Assembly: GCA_027031185.1 (NCBI GenBank)
Contig: JALVEF010000426.1
Span: 1 to 8,127, forward strand
Direction of reading: 5' to 3'
Length of the DNA stretch: 8,127 nt
DNA from: Saprospiraceae bacterium
GTDB taxonomy: Bacteria; Bacteroidota; Bacteroidia; Chitinophagales; Saprospiraceae
The notes under the pieces were generated by a model that saw only the letters and a list, made by a program, of their open reading frames with translations, was not told where the DNA came from and made no database searches. A program made the translations under genes and the position numbers. Below, in pieces: positions 5,129 through 8,127 of the stretch (within the stretch, counting starts at the first letter, position 1; the number at the start of each line of letters is the position of its first letter).

Positions 5129-8127
5129 ATGAGAAAGGGGATGCTTGCCTTTTTGTTTGTGATCTTGTCCTACTCTGTTCTTTCGGCACAGATAGACAAT
5201 AATTTTATCAGGATGAAGATCTACCCGGATGATGTCGTGCCGTGCGATACGTCTTGGGTTAAGGTCGAGCTATTGTATAAGGCCACCAAGATCAAGACCG
5301 TACAGATTCAGTTTCAACTACCCACGGGTGTCACCTACGTCCAGGGTAGTTTTGCTATTTATGCCAATCCGGGATCACTTTATGTGAGTACGGCCCCCAC
5401 AGGCCCTGCCAATGCGCCCATATTTACCATATATCCGTCCGGTGGACAAGAAGCCGGACTGGGGCACGTCGTGCGCTTCAAATTTGCCAAGCGGGTGAGT
5501 TGTAGCGCCATCCCGGCGCTCAATGCCGGACAATTGTTCAAGGATATTCAAATCCTGACCTTGGTTCACAATGGGGTTCAACTGCCCTCCTTTTCCAATA
5601 TTGACCCTAATGTTTCCAACTATCAGGTCTTCGTTCCGGCACTGACGGTGCAGTCCATCCCCGATCAAAATGTCAAAGTCGGTGATGTGGTCAACCGCAA
5701 TATCACTATCGTGCAAGGTGGGGACGGCCATCTCAAATGGTATGTGCACCGTGTAGATATCGGTAGTGAAATCGGCAGCTACCAATTGTCCTACAAAGGG
5801 ACACCGCTTACGCCGGATTCTATATCGGGCTCTTCCTATTTCTATTACATCTATTTGGATCAGCCGCCCTTTGCAGGCAATGTCGGTGATGGGGACAATC
5901 TTTTCACCAATGGGGAGACCATCACTTTCCAGGAGTCTTTCAAAGTCAAAGGTTGTAATGATGTGGCGGTCATCCACCGGGGTGTTTGGGGTTGTGCACT
6001 CGATGAGCTGTGTCAGTCTTCTGCACCGGAGCATGGCAATCTCAACTTCCAGGGGGCTGCCCCTCAGATTTCTGTCACCAAGATAGCGGGAGACAACTAT
6101 ATGGATTTGTGCGGCGGCCAGAATTTTACCATCCGCATAGAAAACCAGTCCACGGACCCGGGCTCAATGGCAAAAGATGTGGCCATCAATTTCGGTCTCG
6201 GTCACAACACCTCTTCGCTGACGACATACAGTTCCAACCCTTTGTGGGCCTTTGACTGGCGAAACACAAGGCATCTGTCCAATATCAGGTTCAATGGCAA
6301 TCCCGTATTGACCTCCGTATTACCCAGTACTTTGTATCCGGCGCGTGGCTCAGGGAATACGATCTGGATACCCTATGACTATTTTACGTCCGATCCGGAT
6401 GGGCCTGGGGGACTGGAAGATATTGATGGTGATGGCTACTATGACGACCTGGCCCCCGGTGAGCATGTGGATATCAGCTTTGACTACAACTATACACCTC
6501 GCACGGACTGTGGGGAAAAGCGCTTTGATTATTTATACTGGGAGCATTTGTACATTGATGCTCTTTTTAAGGACCAGTGCGCCAATGAACGCTATACGGA
6601 GCGTATCGCCTTTGAATACTCCAATATCATCCGTGATTACCAGAATCAGACACTGGTCAACGCCCCCAACGGGGTGGCGGATGGGGAGCAATTTACCTTT
6701 TCCATAAAGCCGCGTTTTTACAGATGGGGGGGGACGACTTTGGGGCGCCCGCGATGCAACGGCCAGGATATGTTCACGGGCCCCGCCGTGACCTGGACCA
6801 TTGAACTGACTGTCCCCAATGGGGTATCATTGGATCCGGCTGCACCGGCGGCTTTCTCCCAGTCCGGGAATACGATTACTTATACCCAGTCCGGCTACAA
6901 CTACAAATGGTACGACTTCCCGTTGGTATATGACTGCGCCTCCTACACCGGTGGCAATAAGATGACCATAGATTACAAGACACATTATCACTGTGATTGC
7001 TGGGACGCGGACATTCACTGCGGTTCAGTTGAGATACAGAGCCTCTGCCCGATCTCGTGTAAGGGGCCTACTATTACGCATTTTGACGCCTACCGTACCG
7101 TGGCGGGATGGACAGATAAGACGCAGACCGCAAAAGTGGACTTGAGCTCAGGTAGCTATGCCACGGACTTCTACATGCCCCGTGATACGATCGAAATAGA
7201 CCTGCGCTCCGTCATTGCCGACACGGTTTTGGATAATTTGCATCTGGATATTGACTATCAGACCCAGACTAATGGAGGGGACCAGACCTTATTCCAATTT
7301 GTGGATGGTCAAATTGACATCGTGGACCTGTCGTCCGGAACACATTCCGGTAGTGTGAGTGCGCCGGTTGTCACCACCGTGGGCCCCAATTCTTATCGCT
7401 TGAGTTTTGACCTGACACCGTACAAAACACTGGTGTCGCCCACCTATCAATTTGGTGAAGGAAACGAGGCGGACTCCGTCAACCTCAAACTGCATTTTGT
7501 CTTGTCAGACAACTTCAATTACCAGACCTTTTTCCAACTACAAGATTTCAAGGCATCGTTTTATACACTCAATGGGGGAGCAAAAAATACGTGTCAGGAA
7601 TTGTTTGAGCAATTTAATTACCTGAAAGTAAAGCGATTTGTATCGAGCTATTCTGAAGTTAAGACCTGGTACTGTGAATCCAAAGAGCAAAAACTGTTCT
7701 TTTCAAACTTTTGTGATGCGGGTGATGTCTTCCCCAACGAGTTCAGAAACCCGGTGCGAATTGATTCGGCCTTGATTGTTCTGCCACACGGGGTGAAGTT
7801 TACCGGATCTATCCGGTATTTCAACTACAATACCACCTACGCCAATGCATTCAGTGAATCCAACGGCGGACTGACCTATCAGCTCAAAGGAGATTCGCTT
7901 TGGATATATCCGGGGCCTAATTTCAGACAGCTGGACCAAATTGGCACGCGTTGGCCGCGGTTTTTGCCCACATTCATTGGTACTTGTGAAGCGGATTCGT
8001 TAGAGACGTACTCGTATTCCGTCTTTTATCATGAGTTCGCGTATGCGCATCCGGAGCCCAAGACCCAAACCGCCAATGTGACTTTCAAGTACTTCCGGCC
8101 CCAATTTGAGCTGCACACGCCGCATCC
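5129..8127 (+). CDS. Very large secreted protein with DUF11/adhesin-like beta-sandwich repeats, 3' end outside the window
   Basis: From ATG 5129 the frame stays open to the window end (999 codons plus two bases), so the protein is longer than 999 residues. A signal peptide is clear: MRKGMLAFLFVILSYSVLSA, likely cut before QIDNN. The rest has no membrane segment and is rich in Tyr, Asp, Thr and Cys. Residues 24-150 (IYPDDVVPCDTSWVKVEL, LPTGVTYVQGS) and about 315-480 (ISVTKIAGDNYMDLCGGQ, FTIRIENQS) resemble the 'conserved repeat'/DUF11 beta-sandwiches of large Bacteroidota surface proteins. Similar segments recur near 510-600 and 845-999. W287-G-C289...C295-Q is a recurrent boundary motif in such proteins. 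D431-I-D-G-D-G-Y-Y-D-D440 looks like a calcium loop of the thrombospondin type 3/dockerin kind. I do not recognise a named family for the whole. A T9SS C-terminal domain is expected but would lie beyond the window. An in-frame ATG at 5072 would add 19 residues before the signal peptide and seems less likely. No enzymatic motif is seen. Confidence 0.85.
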   Translation, partial: MRKGMLAFLFVILSYSVLSAQIDNNFIRMKIYPDDVVPCDTSWVKVELLYKATKIKTVQIQFQLPTGVTYVQGSFAIYANPGSLYVSTAPTGPANAPIFTIYPSGGQEAGLGHVVRFKFAKRVSCSAIPALNAGQLFKDIQILTLVHNGVQLPSFSNIDPNVSNYQVFVPALTVQSIPDQNVKVGDVVNRNITIVQGGDGHLKWYVHRVDIGSEIGSYQLSYKGTPLTPDSISGSSYFYYIYLDQPPFAGNVGDGDNLFTNGETITFQESFKVKGCNDVAVIHRGVWGCALDELCQSSAPEHGNLNFQGAAPQISVTKIAGDNYMDLCGGQNFTIRIENQSTDPGSMAKDVAINFGLGHNTSSLTTYSSNPLWAFDWRNTRHLSNIRFNGNPVLTSVLPSTLYPARGSGNTIWIPYDYFTSDPDGPGGLEDIDGDGYYDDLAPGEHVDISFDYNYTPRTDCGEKRFDYLYWEHLYIDALFKDQCANERYTERIAFEYSNIIRDYQNQTLVNAPNGVADGEQFTFSIKPRFYRWGGTTLGRPRCNGQDMFTGPAVTWTIELTVPNGVSLDPAAPAAFSQSGNTITYTQSGYNYKWYDFPLVYDCASYTGGNKMTIDYKTHYHCDCWDADIHCGSVEIQSLCPISCKGPTITHFDAYRTVAGWTDKTQTAKVDLSSGSYATDFYMPRDTIEIDLRSVIADTVLDNLHLDIDYQTQTNGGDQTLFQFVDGQIDIVDLSSGTHSGSVSAPVVTTVGPNSYRLSFDLTPYKTLVSPTYQFGEGNEADSVNLKLHFVLSDNFNYQTFFQLQDFKASFYTLNGGAKNTCQELFEQFNYLKVKRFVSSYSEVKTWYCESKEQKLFFSNFCDAGDVFPNEFRNPVRIDSALIVLPHGVKFTGSIRYFNYNTTYANAFSESNGGLTYQLKGDSLWIYPGPNFRQLDQIGTRWPRFLPTFIGTCEADSLETYSYSVFYHEFAYAHPEPKTQTANVTFKYFRPQFELHTPH
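6419..6448 (+). other. Calcium-loop-like motif DIDGDGYYDD inside the large secreted protein
   Basis: Residues 431-440 read D-I-D-G-D-G-Y-Y-D-D, preceded by SDPDGPGGLE and followed by LAPGEHVDISF. The DxDGDGxxDD pattern is the metal-binding loop of dockerin and thrombospondin type 3 repeats. A single copy is present, placed between beta-sandwich segments, which suggests a structural calcium site rather than a dockerin (which needs two loops). Metal binding is inferred from the pattern only. Confidence 0.5.

Noticed and set aside
5375..6034. A 219-codon minus-strand frame
   Set aside because: It lies entirely inside the plus-strand secreted-protein frame, which is open for 999 codons and begins with a signal peptide. 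No recognisable domain is on the minus strand.

Overview
The window looks like a piece of a Bacteroidota chromosome, most probably from the Saprospiria/Chitinophagia side of the phylum. That is an inference from protein style, not from a marker gene. Signs are a C-terminal type IX secretion (T9SS) type B sorting domain, SdrD B-like modules, a DUF5723-like outer-membrane barrel end, a Bacteroidota-style HtpG, and start codons without clear Shine-Dalgarno sequences. Base composition is close to balanced and even across the window. I see no insertion sequence, integrase, CRISPR array, tRNA or rRNA.

Layout. (1) Bases 2-202, plus strand: last 66 codons of an outer-membrane beta-barrel-like protein. 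(2) Bases 203-339: convergent intergenic gap holding a 26-bp-stem hairpin with an A-tract/GC-core/T-tract layout, a good bidirectional terminator. (3) Bases 340-2217, minus strand: complete htpG (Hsp90 chaperone). (4) Bases 2218-2645: a 428-bp divergent intergenic region, unusually rich in structure: a duplicated TAGGTACCCG box, three copies of the 8-mer TTGTGACA (two forming an inverted repeat with a 9-bp spacer), a G-rich tract, and short hairpins. (5) Bases 2646-4958, plus strand: a complete 770-residue secreted protein with signal peptide, four SdrD B-like modules, a cysteine-bearing region, and a T9SS type B C-terminal domain. (6) Bases 4959-5128: gap with a candidate Bacteroidota-type promoter. 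(7) Bases 5129-8127, plus strand: at least 999 codons of a second, very large secreted protein with DUF11/adhesin-like beta-sandwich character, still open at the window end.

Functionally, the two large plus-strand genes form a cell-surface or secreted-protein pair, the first clearly addressed to T9SS. htpG is a housekeeping stress chaperone with no obvious link to them other than the shared divergent regulatory region. I did not find a convincing new biological system. The most testable new observation is the repeated/inverted TTGTGACA element upstream of htpG, whose geometry (short arms, 9-bp spacer) recalls CIRCE although its sequence does not.
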